Source: CAVZBT01 sp963773605
GTDB lineage: Bacteria; Acidobacteriota; UBA6911
Length of the DNA: 64,000 nt
Direction of reading: 5' to 3'
Assembly: GCA_963773605.1 (NCBI GenBank)
Contig: CAVZBT010000012.1
Location: 744,001 to 808,000 of the forward strand
The notes beneath the pieces are model-generated. The model was not told where the DNA came from. It did no database searches and saw nothing but the letters and a program-made list of their open reading frames with translations. A program made the position numbers and the translations under genes. Positions within the stretch are counted from its first letter, which is position 1. Each line of letters begins with the position of its first letter. This document shows, piece by piece, positions 28,248-37,236 of this stretch.

Positions 28248-30829
28248 TCAACGCTGCACGGCCTTCCGTTCTTTGCGTCGCGGCGGTGACGTGCCTTCAC
28301 AGCTTCCACGACTGTCAAGGACCAAAGAGGAATACATGGCGAGAAGACGCTCCCGCGTGTAATCCCAGCTCAAAGGGTACCGCTGTTTCTCGTCGAGCAG
28401 TTCCAGGCCCCTCCGGTATTGGACGTCGCCGAGCAGGCTGCGCAGGGGCGCGGCAAAATCCCGCACCTGCTCGCAAACGACCAGCGACGGAAGTCCAAGA
28501 CCGAGGTAGCCACGAGCCCCTGCGCGGGTGGAGACGCAAACCCGCCCGGCGGCAAGGCTTTCGGCGACCTTCATGCAGGAGCCCCGGTTCCCGCTAATCG
28601 GGTTGATCGTCAGAGCGCACTGCCGCAACAGCGGCCCGACGTTGTCGACATACTCGATTACCCTGACGCCGCGCTGCCTGAAGCCAGGACGGTCGCGAGT
28701 CAACGCTGAAGCACCCTTGCCGCCGAGGTACCACAGTTCCAATGTGTCGAATTCGCGCAGCAGAACGGGGTAGGCGTGCTGCAGGAACTCTTCGATTCCG
28801 GGGAGATTCTGCGCCGCCCTCCAGGGCCCCACGAAAAGGATCCTGGGAGTGGCCGGCGAGGGCTCGTACGGGATTGACGCGAGATCGACGCCGTTCGGCA
28901 CGATGGCCACGTTGGATCGGTGGAGCAGTGATGCGTCCTCCTGCGAGCAGCAGATCAGCGCATCGAATCGGCCGATCAGATCAAGCTCATACCAATCCTC
29001 CGCGCCGGCTCCGGGAGCCTCGGCGGAGAGCAGAACGTCGTGCAGGTTCAGCACCCAGGCGGGGTCTGCGCCTTCCCTGACATCGATCAGCCTGGCCAGC
29101 TCGACATGCTCGATCTCGACAAACCTGGGCTGATACGCCGCTATCAGCATCCGGAGTGTTTCCTTGAGCGCTGAATGGGAATGACTTTCGATACGGGCGA
29201 TCCGGTTGTGCGGTTGCGCGGCCTGCTCCACCCTGCCCGACAGCAGCCGCACCGTCGCCAGGCCCGCGAAGTACGGCACGCTGCCGGAACCGTACGCGGC
29301 AGATTCGTCCGAGACGAGGTGGACGGTGTATTGCTCGTTTAGCGCCCGCAGGAGGTGCTCCATCCCGACCGCGCTGCCGTGGGAGGGGGGAAAGATCACG
29401 TAGGGTGACACAAACACGAGGCCCGGCTTGGCCTGGTCGCGCCGGGGCGTGAGGTAGTAGGTTTGGTGCACCTGTTCCAGCGGGAGGGTATTGAATGGGT
29501 AGAAGCCCTCCCGGAATCGTGCAGCATAGCAGGACGCCATCGCCCGCGCCCGCGCGATGCCTCCGCGCACTGTTCCGGCAAGGGTCCTCAGGCCGGCGGC
29601 GTCGGGAAACGTGTTTCTGAGGAGGAAGCGCAACCCGTCGGGTTCAAGACGCCCCGGGTCCGAAACGGGCGCCTCCGCCGCGCCGTGCAACCGCGAATCG
29701 GGACAGAAGATGGTCTCGAACCCCATCTTCCAGGCTCGAACGCTCCACTCCAGGCTCCTCCAGTCCCACGAAACGTAGCCATCGCCGGCGCGACATATTC
29801 TGCGCAGAAGCTCGCGGTTGTACAACGCGGTCCCCGGCTTCACACCGGGAGCGCCACGAGCAGATGAAGGCGTCTCGAGCGTGTGTTGCTCCAACCCCGG
29901 CAGGCCGAACTTGAGCCGGACCCGCATCCAGCCGCCCGCCGTATCCCCGACCGCGGACCCGACGGCGAACACGTGCGGCGCTCGCCATCGCAGCACCGCG
30001 GGGAGCGTGCCGTGGTCGAGGGCGTAGTTGCTTCCGAGGATATAGATCCATGGATATTTCGCCGCTTTCAGCCCCGCCCTGAAAGCGCGCGCATCGCCGG
30101 CGATGATCACCTCGAACGGCTCCTGCAGCTCTGCGACGGCGTCCCCAATACTCTTCCGACAGGCGTCGAGCGCGGGCTGGTCCGTTACGTCGAGAACCAT
30201 GATGGACAGGCCGGCAGGCGGAGCCGAACGCGGCCGCGCCAATTTCGGGGGTCTGCGGCCGAACGATTCGATCCTTCGCGGAAGGGAGGTCAGAAGCAAC
30301 TCGCCCAGGGCCGATTTCGATCGCCTCACCGCATCGGTCCATTTCGTTCTTGCCTTTTCAATGACGCCGAGGCGGGCGGCCGAAACATTGAGCAGCGCGA
30401 AACCCAGCGCGCGCCTGTCCGGCGCGTCTCCAAATTCCGCGGGGCAATACGGGTCTTCGACATGAACCCTTATGTGCAGGAGGTCCCTCGACGAGGACCG
30501 GACCAGGCTGCGGAATCCGAACTCGACGGGTTGCCTGGAGCAATTCCGGACGACGCCGAGTGGATGCCCATCGCACTCAACGGCAAGGGTGTTCTGTCCC
30601 TTGCGGATCCCGGGGGCAGCAATCCCGACATAGTCAGGCAGGATCCGGAGCCGGGATTGAGGAGCAGCATGGTGGCGTTCTGCATGCTCCAAAGGCTTCC
30701 GCCGGCATCATCCTGATGCCAGCCACTGAGCAGCTGGACGCTGGAACCGTCGGCGCCGCAGAGGGTGGGGCTGGCATTCAAGGTCGGGCAGGTAGCGGTC
30801 CAGCGGCAGTGTAATGCGGCGCACGGCAT
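28248..30829 (-). CDS. Large multidomain glycosyltransferase (N-terminal module, GT-A-like, GT4), one frameshift
   Basis: About 860 residues. The first ~135 form a beta-rich module (LLSGWHQDDAGGSLWSMQNATML) whose frame breaks at the C5/G3 tract near 30610 before KGQNTLAVECDGHPLGVVRN; one missing G would restore it. A GT-A-like part (LSIMVLDVTDQPALDACRKS, then YNRELLRRICRAG) occupies the middle. The C-terminal ~400 residues are GT-B/GT4: VSPYVIFPPSHGSAVGMEHL, VPNGVDLASI, PRILFVGPWRAAQNLPGIEEF and a MKVAESLAAGRVCVSTRAG donor site. ATG at 30829. It ends 6 bp from the convergent radical SAM gene. Two transferase units in one chain would add successive sugars; the linkage is unknown. Confidence 0.8.
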
Positions 30830-30892
30830 GGCGCGATTGTACCTCAACAAGTCGGGAAATCGGCGGATCTGCCGAGCGCCTCCGCTTGGACT

Positions 30893-31296
30893 TCAGGGTT
30901 TCGTCGCGACATAGAGCACTTGCCGACGGGTGAACGCCGCATCGACTCCGACCCCAAGCCCGGCGCCGATGCCTCCGAACATGAGCCCGTAGATAGCCCC
31001 GCCGGCCGCCGACGAACAGCCGCAGTCCGAACAATACAACTGTCCGCGGTGACGATCTTGCGGATGTCGGCTTTCCGGAGGAGGCGCTCGGTTCCGTCGA
31101 CCTCGGTGAGGGTGAGGGCTTCCGCGGAGGGGGTTGTCAGCACCCCGGTGACTTTCTCGCCGTCCTGCATCGTCACAATGATTTTCAGCCCCGGGGACTG
31201 CTGATTCATCATCTCCCACCGCCCCGGGAACACTTCGGCTTTGAGCGTTGAGGCAAGTAGTAGGAACCCAAGCACAACCGTATGCGGTGTTGCCAT
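30893..31296 (-). CDS. Secreted protein with LSm-like strand region and glycine zipper (frameshifted)
   Basis: About 134 residues. A signal peptide (MATPHTVVLGFLLLASTLKA) precedes GLKIIVTMQDGEKVTGVLTT and LTLTEVDGTERLLRKADIRK, the beta pattern of small Sm-like modules common in acidobacterial exported proteins. The frame changes near 31040; the continuation is GGAIYGLMFGGIGAGLGVGV, a glycine zipper able to insert into membranes, ending at 30893. ATG at 31296 with GGGGGTGG upstream. Function unknown. Confidence 0.6.
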
Positions 31297-31432
31297 GGCA
31301 CCACCCCCGGAAGGGTCGGACCGCAAAACCGGCGCCGGGGCGAAAAAGACCGCAAAATCGTGGGGTTCCGGTTGCCTCGCGCCCCCGGCACCTGCCCGAA
31401 TTCCAGACACGTGATGACGGTTTGTGCGGGGC

Positions 31433-31585
31433 TCTGGAGTGCGGCGGCTGGACGCCGCTTTGGGGTCGGCGCCTGGGCGCCGACCTTCCCACCGTGTCAG
31501 GCGAGCTGCGACACTCCAGGTTGAGCTGTGTCACTATGCCGCGATTCCGGCGGTGAAGGGCGGCGTCGAGCCGCCGCACTCCAAA
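31433..31585. repeat. Repeat family A element joined to an inverted A2 element
   Basis: The left half reads TCTGGAGTGCGGCGGCTGGA with the central hairpin GGTCGGCGCC-TG-GGCGCCGACC. The right half is the reverse complement of the A2 copy at 15389-15500, ending GTCGAGCCGCCGCACTCCAA. The locus is therefore a head-to-head composite bounded by inverted TGGAGTGCGG ends. Confidence 0.85.
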
Positions 31586-31600
31586 TTGCATGCGTCCTGC

Positions 31601-32695
31601 TCACCCCATCTCTGAAACAGACTGGAGCAATGCGCGGATGTACCCGTAGCAGAACGCAAATGCCTGGAGCCCTTCCCTGTCGCCGTCGTGGCGCGGGACG
31701 TGATCGGGCATGAGCATGTATGCATAGCCCGTGTCCCGGTACACGAGCAGCGCCTTGAGCATATTCACATCCCCCTCGTCGGGAAATGTCTCCTGAAAGT
31801 CGTCACGCCTGCCCCGGATATTCCGGAAATGGACATTGAAGATTTTCTGCCGCTCCCCGAAGTAGCGGATGACGTCGTGAATCTCCCGGGCCGGCTCCTG
31901 CAGCATTTCGCTCACCGTTCCCTGGCAGAAGTTCAGGCCGTGATAGGGATTGGCCTCAATGCTTACGAATTTTTTCAGGCCGTCGACGGTTCCGAGGACG
32001 CAATCCACTCCCTCGAATCCCGGCGGCACCCCGGGGTCGTGCGGGTGGCATGCCATCCGGATCCTGTATTCGGCGGCCACGGGAATCACGCGTTGCAGGA
32101 AGTAGGTGATGCGTTCCCAATAGACGTCTTCCGGGACCCGCCCTGCAGTCGTCGTTTGGGCGGCACGACCGCCCGCTTCCGCAAGCCGCCACGTACTCTG
32201 CAGTGATCCTCCCCTGCCCCGCGTCGGTTTCGTCCGCAGCACGCCAAGCAGGTTCAGGTTGTACTTGACCGCGGGGATTCCGGCCCTCGCGCAGTTGCGG
32301 ATGAGCGTCTGGATGTCTGCGATGTCCCGGTCACGGTCGGGGCTTCGACCCAGCATGATCGCAGGGCGCCGTGTCCTGTCGATATGGGTGGACTCCAGGA
32401 ATGGCGGCGCGACCATGTCCAAAGTCATTTTGTGTTTCTCGACCCGGTCGCGGAGCTGCACGAGTTCGTCGACAGTCCAAATTCGGCCGTCGGTCGGCTC
32501 CGGCGGGCTTCCGCATATGGCGCCGACGCCGTGACGTGCGAAAAACTCCAGCCGCTCGTCCGTTTGCGGCCCGCTCTGACAGCCCAGTTTCATCCGGACG
32601 GGTCGGGAAGAACTCGATGGCCCGGGGAATCCCCTCATCTGCAAAGCGGTCGATCCTGCCAAAGAAGCGGAGATGAACTGTCGCCTGCGCATCAT
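31601..32695 (-). CDS. Tat-exported mannonate dehydratase (UxuA)-like protein
   Basis: 364 residues. RRRQFISASLAGSTALQ at the N-terminus is a Tat-type signal. The TIM-barrel part has MKLGCQSGPQTDERLEFFAR, then ACHPHDPGVPPGFEG, LNFCQGTVSEML and KIFNVHFRNIRGRRDDFQET. The CHPHDPG, FCQGT and VHFRNIRG segments match metal-binding regions of D-mannonate dehydratase, but export and the short insert region differ from the cytosolic enzyme, so the substrate may be another sugar acid. It lies downstream of the CRTAC1/TPR/TonB-transporter genes on the same strand. Confidence 0.8.
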   Translation of the reverse strand: MMRRRQFISASLAGSTALQMRGFPGPSSSSRPVRMKLGCQSGPQTDERLEFFARHGVGAICGSPPEPTDGRIWTVDELVQLRDRVEKHKMTLDMVAPPFLESTHIDRTRRPAIMLGRSPDRDRDIADIQTLIRNCARAGIPAVKYNLNLLGVLRTKPTRGRGGSLQSTWRLAEAGGRAAQTTTAGRVPEDVYWERITYFLQRVIPVAAEYRIRMACHPHDPGVPPGFEGVDCVLGTVDGLKKFVSIEANPYHGLNFCQGTVSEMLQEPAREIHDVIRYFGERQKIFNVHFRNIRGRRDDFQETFPDEGDVNMLKALLVYRDTGYAYMLMPDHVPRHDGDREGLQAFAFCYGYIRALLQSVSEMG

Positions 32696-32733
32696 GCCTG
32701 TACCTCAAGACTGAAGACTCAAAGACTCGAACA

Positions 32734-34431
32734 TCACTGCGCCGGTTCCCGGATCGTCAGGATCTGGTCCGCCTTGACACCGGTGAGTTCCTGCTTTCGG
32801 CCGCCGGGCCAGCTCACCTCGACTTTGTCTACGGTCGCCGAATTCCCCAAACCGAAATGGACGCGCTTGTCGCTGGCCGAATTGTACCCGACCGTGGTCG
32901 TGGCCTGGTTGTATTGGACCCCTCGGGCCGTCGTTATCTTGACACGCGCTCCCAGGCCGTCCCGGTTGCTCTTGGTCCCCACCAGGCTGACCACGAGCCA
33001 GTGATTGCCGTTTGCCGACCGGTTCAGGAACAGCTGGGGCCTGGCGTTCAAAACGACCACGACGGCGTCGACTCTGCCGTCGTTGTTGAAATCACCGAAC
33101 GCCGCTCCGCGGTGCGCCGCGGGCGTGGTGAAGCCAGGCCCCGCCTGCGACGCGACGTTCGTGAAGGTGAAGTTGCCGTTGTTGCGGAACAGCACGTTCG
33201 GGAGGAGAAACGGCCGCTGCTGGATCTCCATCGCGTTGTCCAGGATGGCCGAGCACGCCGCGAAGATATCCTTGTAGCCGTCGTTGTCGAAATCGAAGAT
33301 TCCGGTGCCCCACGCCGTCAGCGAGCTGCTGGGTATCGTAATGCCCGCCGCCCTCGTCGCGTCCTCAAACTGATCGCCCAGGTTCCTGTATAGCGGAAAG
33401 GTGTCCGCGAACATCGCGGTGTGAAAGATGTCGGGCCTGCCGTCGTTGTCGAGGTCTCTGAAATCGGCGCCCATGCCGGCGACGGTTCTGCCGTTTTCGT
33501 TGTAGGCCACACCGGTGAGCATGGCCATATCGCGGAAAGTCCCGTTGCCGTTGTTTTTCAACAGGAAATTCGGGAACGTGTCGTTTGAGACGAAAATGTC
33601 GGCGAAGCCGTCCCCGTCGTAGTCGGCAAAAGCCATCCCCATGCCTTTGCCTGGCAGCGCGTCGATGCCGGATTCACCGGAGACGTCCGTGAACGTACCG
33701 TCGCCGTTGTTGCGATAAAGAAAATTGGGCAGAGGGTCGAAATTGTTCGGCGAGCAGTAGGCGGGGAGTTCCTGGATTTTGCAGTGGGGAGCCTTCGCGA
33801 TGCTGTAGGTCAGATAACTGTTGACGAACAGGTCGAGACGCCCGTCGTTGTTGTAGTCAAACCAACCCGCCGTAATCGCCCAGGTCTTGCCGAACCGGGG
33901 ATGGATCCCGGCCACGCCGGCTTTCGCGGTCGCATCGGTGAACGTCCCGTCGCCGTTGTTATGGAGCAGCTGGTTGTAGTTGACACCGCACACGTACAGA
34001 TCGACAAAGCCGTCGTTGTCGTAATCGCCGGTGGCCACCCCCATGCAGTAACCGCGGCCTGCCACGCCCGCAGCGCCGGTGACATCCGTGAAGGTGCCGT
34101 CGCCATTGTTGCGGTACAACCGGTTGTAATAACCGGGGCCGGCCTTCTCCAGGGCGGGGATGGTCGCGCCGTTCGGGAAGAAGATATCGAGCAGGCCGTC
34201 GCGGTTGAAATCGAAGACCGCCGCACCCCCGATCATGGTTTCGTAGTAGTAGCGCTCCGGTGAAATGCTGTTCCGCAGGACGTAGGTGATCCCGGATTTC
34301 GCGATGACGTTCTCGAACAGGATGGTGGACTTGGGAGACCCTTGTGCCACCGGCCGAATCTGCCGCGCGTAAGCGGCCAGGGAGAGGATCAGGCCCGCGG
34401 CAACCACGGTCGTCACTCTCCTGGCAGCCAA
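32734..34431 (-). CDS. Secreted FG-GAP/VCBS repeat protein with ASPIC/UnbV domain (CRTAC1 family)
   Basis: 565 residues. A signal peptide (VTTVVAAGLILSLAAYA) precedes a seven-bladed propeller made of FG-GAP units with calcium-binding loops: DFNRDGLLD, DYDNDGFVD, DYNNDGRLD, DYDGDGFAD, DLDNDGRPD, DFDNDGYKD and DFNNDGRVD. The C-terminal ASPIC/UnbV domain contains GLGARVKITTARGVQYNQAT, then VHFGLGNSATVDKVEVSWPGG. TTG at 34431 starts 3 nt after the TPR gene's stop with GAGGTG upstream, so the two are coupled. These proteins probably bind ligands or partners at the cell surface; the role is unproven. Confidence 0.92.
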   Translation of the reverse strand: MAARRVTTVVAAGLILSLAAYARQIRPVAQGSPKSTILFENVIAKSGITYVLRNSISPERYYYETMIGGAAVFDFNRDGLLDIFFPNGATIPALEKAGPGYYNRLYRNNGDGTFTDVTGAAGVAGRGYCMGVATGDYDNDGFVDLYVCGVNYNQLLHNNGDGTFTDATAKAGVAGIHPRFGKTWAITAGWFDYNNDGRLDLFVNSYLTYSIAKAPHCKIQELPAYCSPNNFDPLPNFLYRNNGDGTFTDVSGESGIDALPGKGMGMAFADYDGDGFADIFVSNDTFPNFLLKNNGNGTFRDMAMLTGVAYNENGRTVAGMGADFRDLDNDGRPDIFHTAMFADTFPLYRNLGDQFEDATRAAGITIPSSSLTAWGTGIFDFDNDGYKDIFAACSAILDNAMEIQQRPFLLPNVLFRNNGNFTFTNVASQAGPGFTTPAAHRGAAFGDFNNDGRVDAVVVVLNARPQLFLNRSANGNHWLVVSLVGTKSNRDGLGARVKITTARGVQYNQATTTVGYNSASDKRVHFGLGNSATVDKVEVSWPGGRKQELTGVKADQILTIREPAQ

Positions 34432-34434
34432 CGG

Positions 34435-37176
34435 TCACCTCACGCTGGCAGGCTCGACCGCCGTTGGCCTGGGCCTGCGCACCGAAAAGAGCAGGTTCTG
34501 CATGGACGGCGGCGTCTGCGTACCTGGAGGAAAAAGAGCGTTCAGCCGCTTGACCTCGGCGAGCTCGACCTGCTGCTTTTCGTCCTGGCCGGTGATCCGG
34601 TAGAGGCTGGCCAGCAGCCAATGCGCATCCGCCATTTCCGGATAGAGACGGACGGCCTGTTGCAGGTGTGCCAGCGCCGCATCGTAGTTTTTCATATCCA
34701 GAGCGACCCTCCCCGCCTGTGCGGCCATGTAGGGATCCTCGGGTCCGATCTCCAGCCCGCGCAAAATAATCTTGTACGCAGCGGCATTATCTCCGGGCGT
34801 CAGGTCCTTCATGGCAAGGCAGAGATGGTAGTAGGCAGATGGGTCCTTTGAGCCCAATGCGATCGCGGTTTCGAGCAGCTGTTTTGCTTCGGCCGCCTGG
34901 TGCTGGCTCTGCTGGACAATGCCGTGAATCACGTAGGGGGCGGCCCACTCGGGCCATTGCGCCTGGATGCCGGCAAGTTGCCGTGTCGCCTCGGCGGTCT
35001 GGTTGCTCATTTCGAGAAAGATCGCGCGCGCCAGCTGCAGTTCGGGCGAGCCCGGGACGTACTGTTCCGATTGCTTCAGGAGTTCCAGGCCCTCCGGGTA
35101 CTTCTTGTGCTTCATCAGGAAGGCACACGCCTGCAGGTACAGATCGGCGCGCGAGGGTGCGGCGTGCAGCGCCCGGTTCAGTGCCTCGACAGCCTGGTCA
35201 AAGCCGCCCAGGCTGTCGAGAATCCGGGCGCGCAGCAGGTAGTAATCGCCGTTCCTGCCCGGTGCCGGGACCGCATCCAGAACCTCGAGAGCCTTCGCCG
35301 GGCCTGCCGTCTGCAGGTAGGCCATCGCCCGATCGAGGTGAATCGCTGCGGGCGCCGAACCCAGTTCGACCGCCTTCTCGATAAAAGGAACGGCGTTCTC
35401 ATAGAGTTCCGCATCGACCAGGAGCCGCGCGCACCCGGCCAGGATACGCGCGTCCCGCGACGACTTCCGGACTTCGTCCAGCAGTGGCGCGGCTTCCTGC
35501 GTCTTGTCCTGGGCCACGAGCGCCTCGATCAGCCTCAGTTTCAGCTCGTCGTCCGTGGGGCGCTGCAGAACTGCGTTCCGGAGGTTGGCGAGGTACCGGG
35601 CCTGCTGATCCGCAGGCGAGAGACTCAGGAAATCGAGCACGCCCGGACGAGGCGAGACGTTTTCTTTTCCGCCGCCGAGTTGCTCGAACTTCGCGATGGC
35701 CTGCGTCATTTCATCCGTGCGACCGAGGGCGCGCAAGGCGCGGCTGTAGTGGAAATAAAGGGTTCTGTTGCCGGGGGCGGCCGCGATCGCGTTCTTCAAA
35801 ATCCCCGCGGCCTGCTGCGCCTGACCGGAGCCAAGCAGCGCGCGGGCTAGTTCTTCCTGCATCTGGACATTCGCCGGCTCACGGCGGCTGCAAGCCTCGA
35901 GATCCTTTATGGCCTCCTGATTCCTGCCTAACCGCTGCGACAGGACGCCGCGGGCATAGCGCGCCCCCCAGAACTGCGGGTCGAGCTGCAGGGCGCGGCC
36001 GACCTCGTCCAGCGCCTTCGCCTTATCCTCGTACGAAAGCGCGACGGCCAGCTGGAAATGTCCCCAGGGGTCCTGGGGATGCTTTTTCGCGTACCACTCC
36101 AGGTCCGGAAGTGCTTCTTTGAAGCGGGAGCTGCGAGCCAGCGCATATCCCCGTTCGCGGCGCGCGGCGTCATCGCCAGGCTCGAGTTTCAGGTACCGGT
36201 CGTAAGCGGCGGCAGAATCCCCGTAAAGTCCCGCGCCGGTCGCGGCTTGCGCTGTGAGCAGGAGGACATCGGCGCGGGAAGGGACCAGCTTGTTGGCTTG
36301 AACGAGCAGCGGCAAGGCCTGCATGTCCTGCGTGACGCCGATCAGGGCGCGCGCGAGTCCCACAAGAGAATCGGCATCGTCCGGCTTCTGCTGCAACGCC
36401 TGTTGATAGATGCCGCGTGCGCGGTCGAGGTTGCCCGCACGCAAGGCCGCCGTGCCCAGGTTATAGAGCACGTCGAAATTCGCGGGGTCCGCCTTCAAAA
36501 CCTGCGTAAAAGCCTGCTCCGCATCGGCAAACCGGCCGATCTCCACATAGGCCATGCCGAGCGCAAACATAGCACCCGGGTCGCCGCGCGCGGCAACTTC
36601 GAGCTGCCGGACTTCTGTCCCGGCCTGCTCCTTCAAACCGGCGCCCCACAGCGCGCGGATGTGCAGCACCCGGCCTCCCGGCGAGTTCTGATCTGGTGCA
36701 GGCAGGAGGGCGAGACGGCGCAGCGCGCCGGCAAAATTCCTTTTCTGGAGGTTTATCTGAGCCAGCTGCAGGTTGGCATTGGGATGGCGCGGCTCGACAG
36801 CGACCGCGCGCAGGAATGCCTGCTGCGCTTTTTCGAGATCGTGCTGTGCCGCGTAGTGGTTGCCGAGATTGTTGTGCAGCGCCGCGGAACCGGGCGCCAG
36901 CTCGATCGCCTTCAGGTAATATGGCTCTGCTTCGGCATAACGCCTTTGTCCATCGAGCACCACTCCCAGCAGGCTCAAAGCGCGCACCTCCGAGGGGTGC
37001 GCCGTGAGCAACGCCCGAACCTGCGTTTCGGCATCGTCGAGGCGTCCCTGCGCGTAGGCGGCGGTAATCTGAGCATAGGCGGGCTGGAGATTCGATCCCT
37101 GGCAAAAAAGAAAACCGGCCCAGAGCAAGGAAATCAGGCCGGCGGCGATTACTCTCATCAGTCGCAGCTGCAGCAT
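34435..37176 (-). CDS. Exported giant TPR protein
   Basis: 913 residues. An N-terminal hydrophobic signal (MRVIAAGLISLLWAGFLFCQ) is followed by more than twenty tetratricopeptide units (for instance AEPYYLKAIELAPGSAALHNNLGNHYAAQHD and VLKADPANFDVLYNLGTAALRAGN). It forms a large superhelical protein-binding scaffold, probably periplasmic. It sits between the Oar-like transporter and the CRTAC1 gene on one strand. Two ATGs compete (37176 and 37158) and neither has a good ribosome-binding site. A strong inverted repeat overlaps the first. Confidence 0.88.
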   Translation of the reverse strand: MLQLRLMRVIAAGLISLLWAGFLFCQGSNLQPAYAQITAAYAQGRLDDAETQVRALLTAHPSEVRALSLLGVVLDGQRRYAEAEPYYLKAIELAPGSAALHNNLGNHYAAQHDLEKAQQAFLRAVAVEPRHPNANLQLAQINLQKRNFAGALRRLALLPAPDQNSPGGRVLHIRALWGAGLKEQAGTEVRQLEVAARGDPGAMFALGMAYVEIGRFADAEQAFTQVLKADPANFDVLYNLGTAALRAGNLDRARGIYQQALQQKPDDADSLVGLARALIGVTQDMQALPLLVQANKLVPSRADVLLLTAQAATGAGLYGDSAAAYDRYLKLEPGDDAARRERGYALARSSRFKEALPDLEWYAKKHPQDPWGHFQLAVALSYEDKAKALDEVGRALQLDPQFWGARYARGVLSQRLGRNQEAIKDLEACSRREPANVQMQEELARALLGSGQAQQAAGILKNAIAAAPGNRTLYFHYSRALRALGRTDEMTQAIAKFEQLGGGKENVSPRPGVLDFLSLSPADQQARYLANLRNAVLQRPTDDELKLRLIEALVAQDKTQEAAPLLDEVRKSSRDARILAGCARLLVDAELYENAVPFIEKAVELGSAPAAIHLDRAMAYLQTAGPAKALEVLDAVPAPGRNGDYYLLRARILDSLGGFDQAVEALNRALHAAPSRADLYLQACAFLMKHKKYPEGLELLKQSEQYVPGSPELQLARAIFLEMSNQTAEATRQLAGIQAQWPEWAAPYVIHGIVQQSQHQAAEAKQLLETAIALGSKDPSAYYHLCLAMKDLTPGDNAAAYKIILRGLEIGPEDPYMAAQAGRVALDMKNYDAALAHLQQAVRLYPEMADAHWLLASLYRITGQDEKQQVELAEVKRLNALFPPGTQTPPSMQNLLFSVRRPRPTAVEPASVR

Positions 37177-37219
37177 GAGCAGGCGGAAACGCCGGCAAAG
37201 CGCATTCCCGCCTGCTCAT
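37175..37219 (-). promoter_or_regulatory. 12-bp perfect stem overlapping the TPR gene start codon
   Basis: ATGAGCAGGCGG (37175-37186) and CCGCCTGCTCAT (37208-37219) are exact reverse complements separated by 21 nt. The hairpin fills the gap between the transporter stop and the TPR start and includes the first two bases of the AUG in its stem. On the minus-strand mRNA it could terminate, attenuate or control translation of the downstream genes. Confidence 0.55.
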
Positions 37220-37236
37220 GGAAAAGTCAGTTCAGT

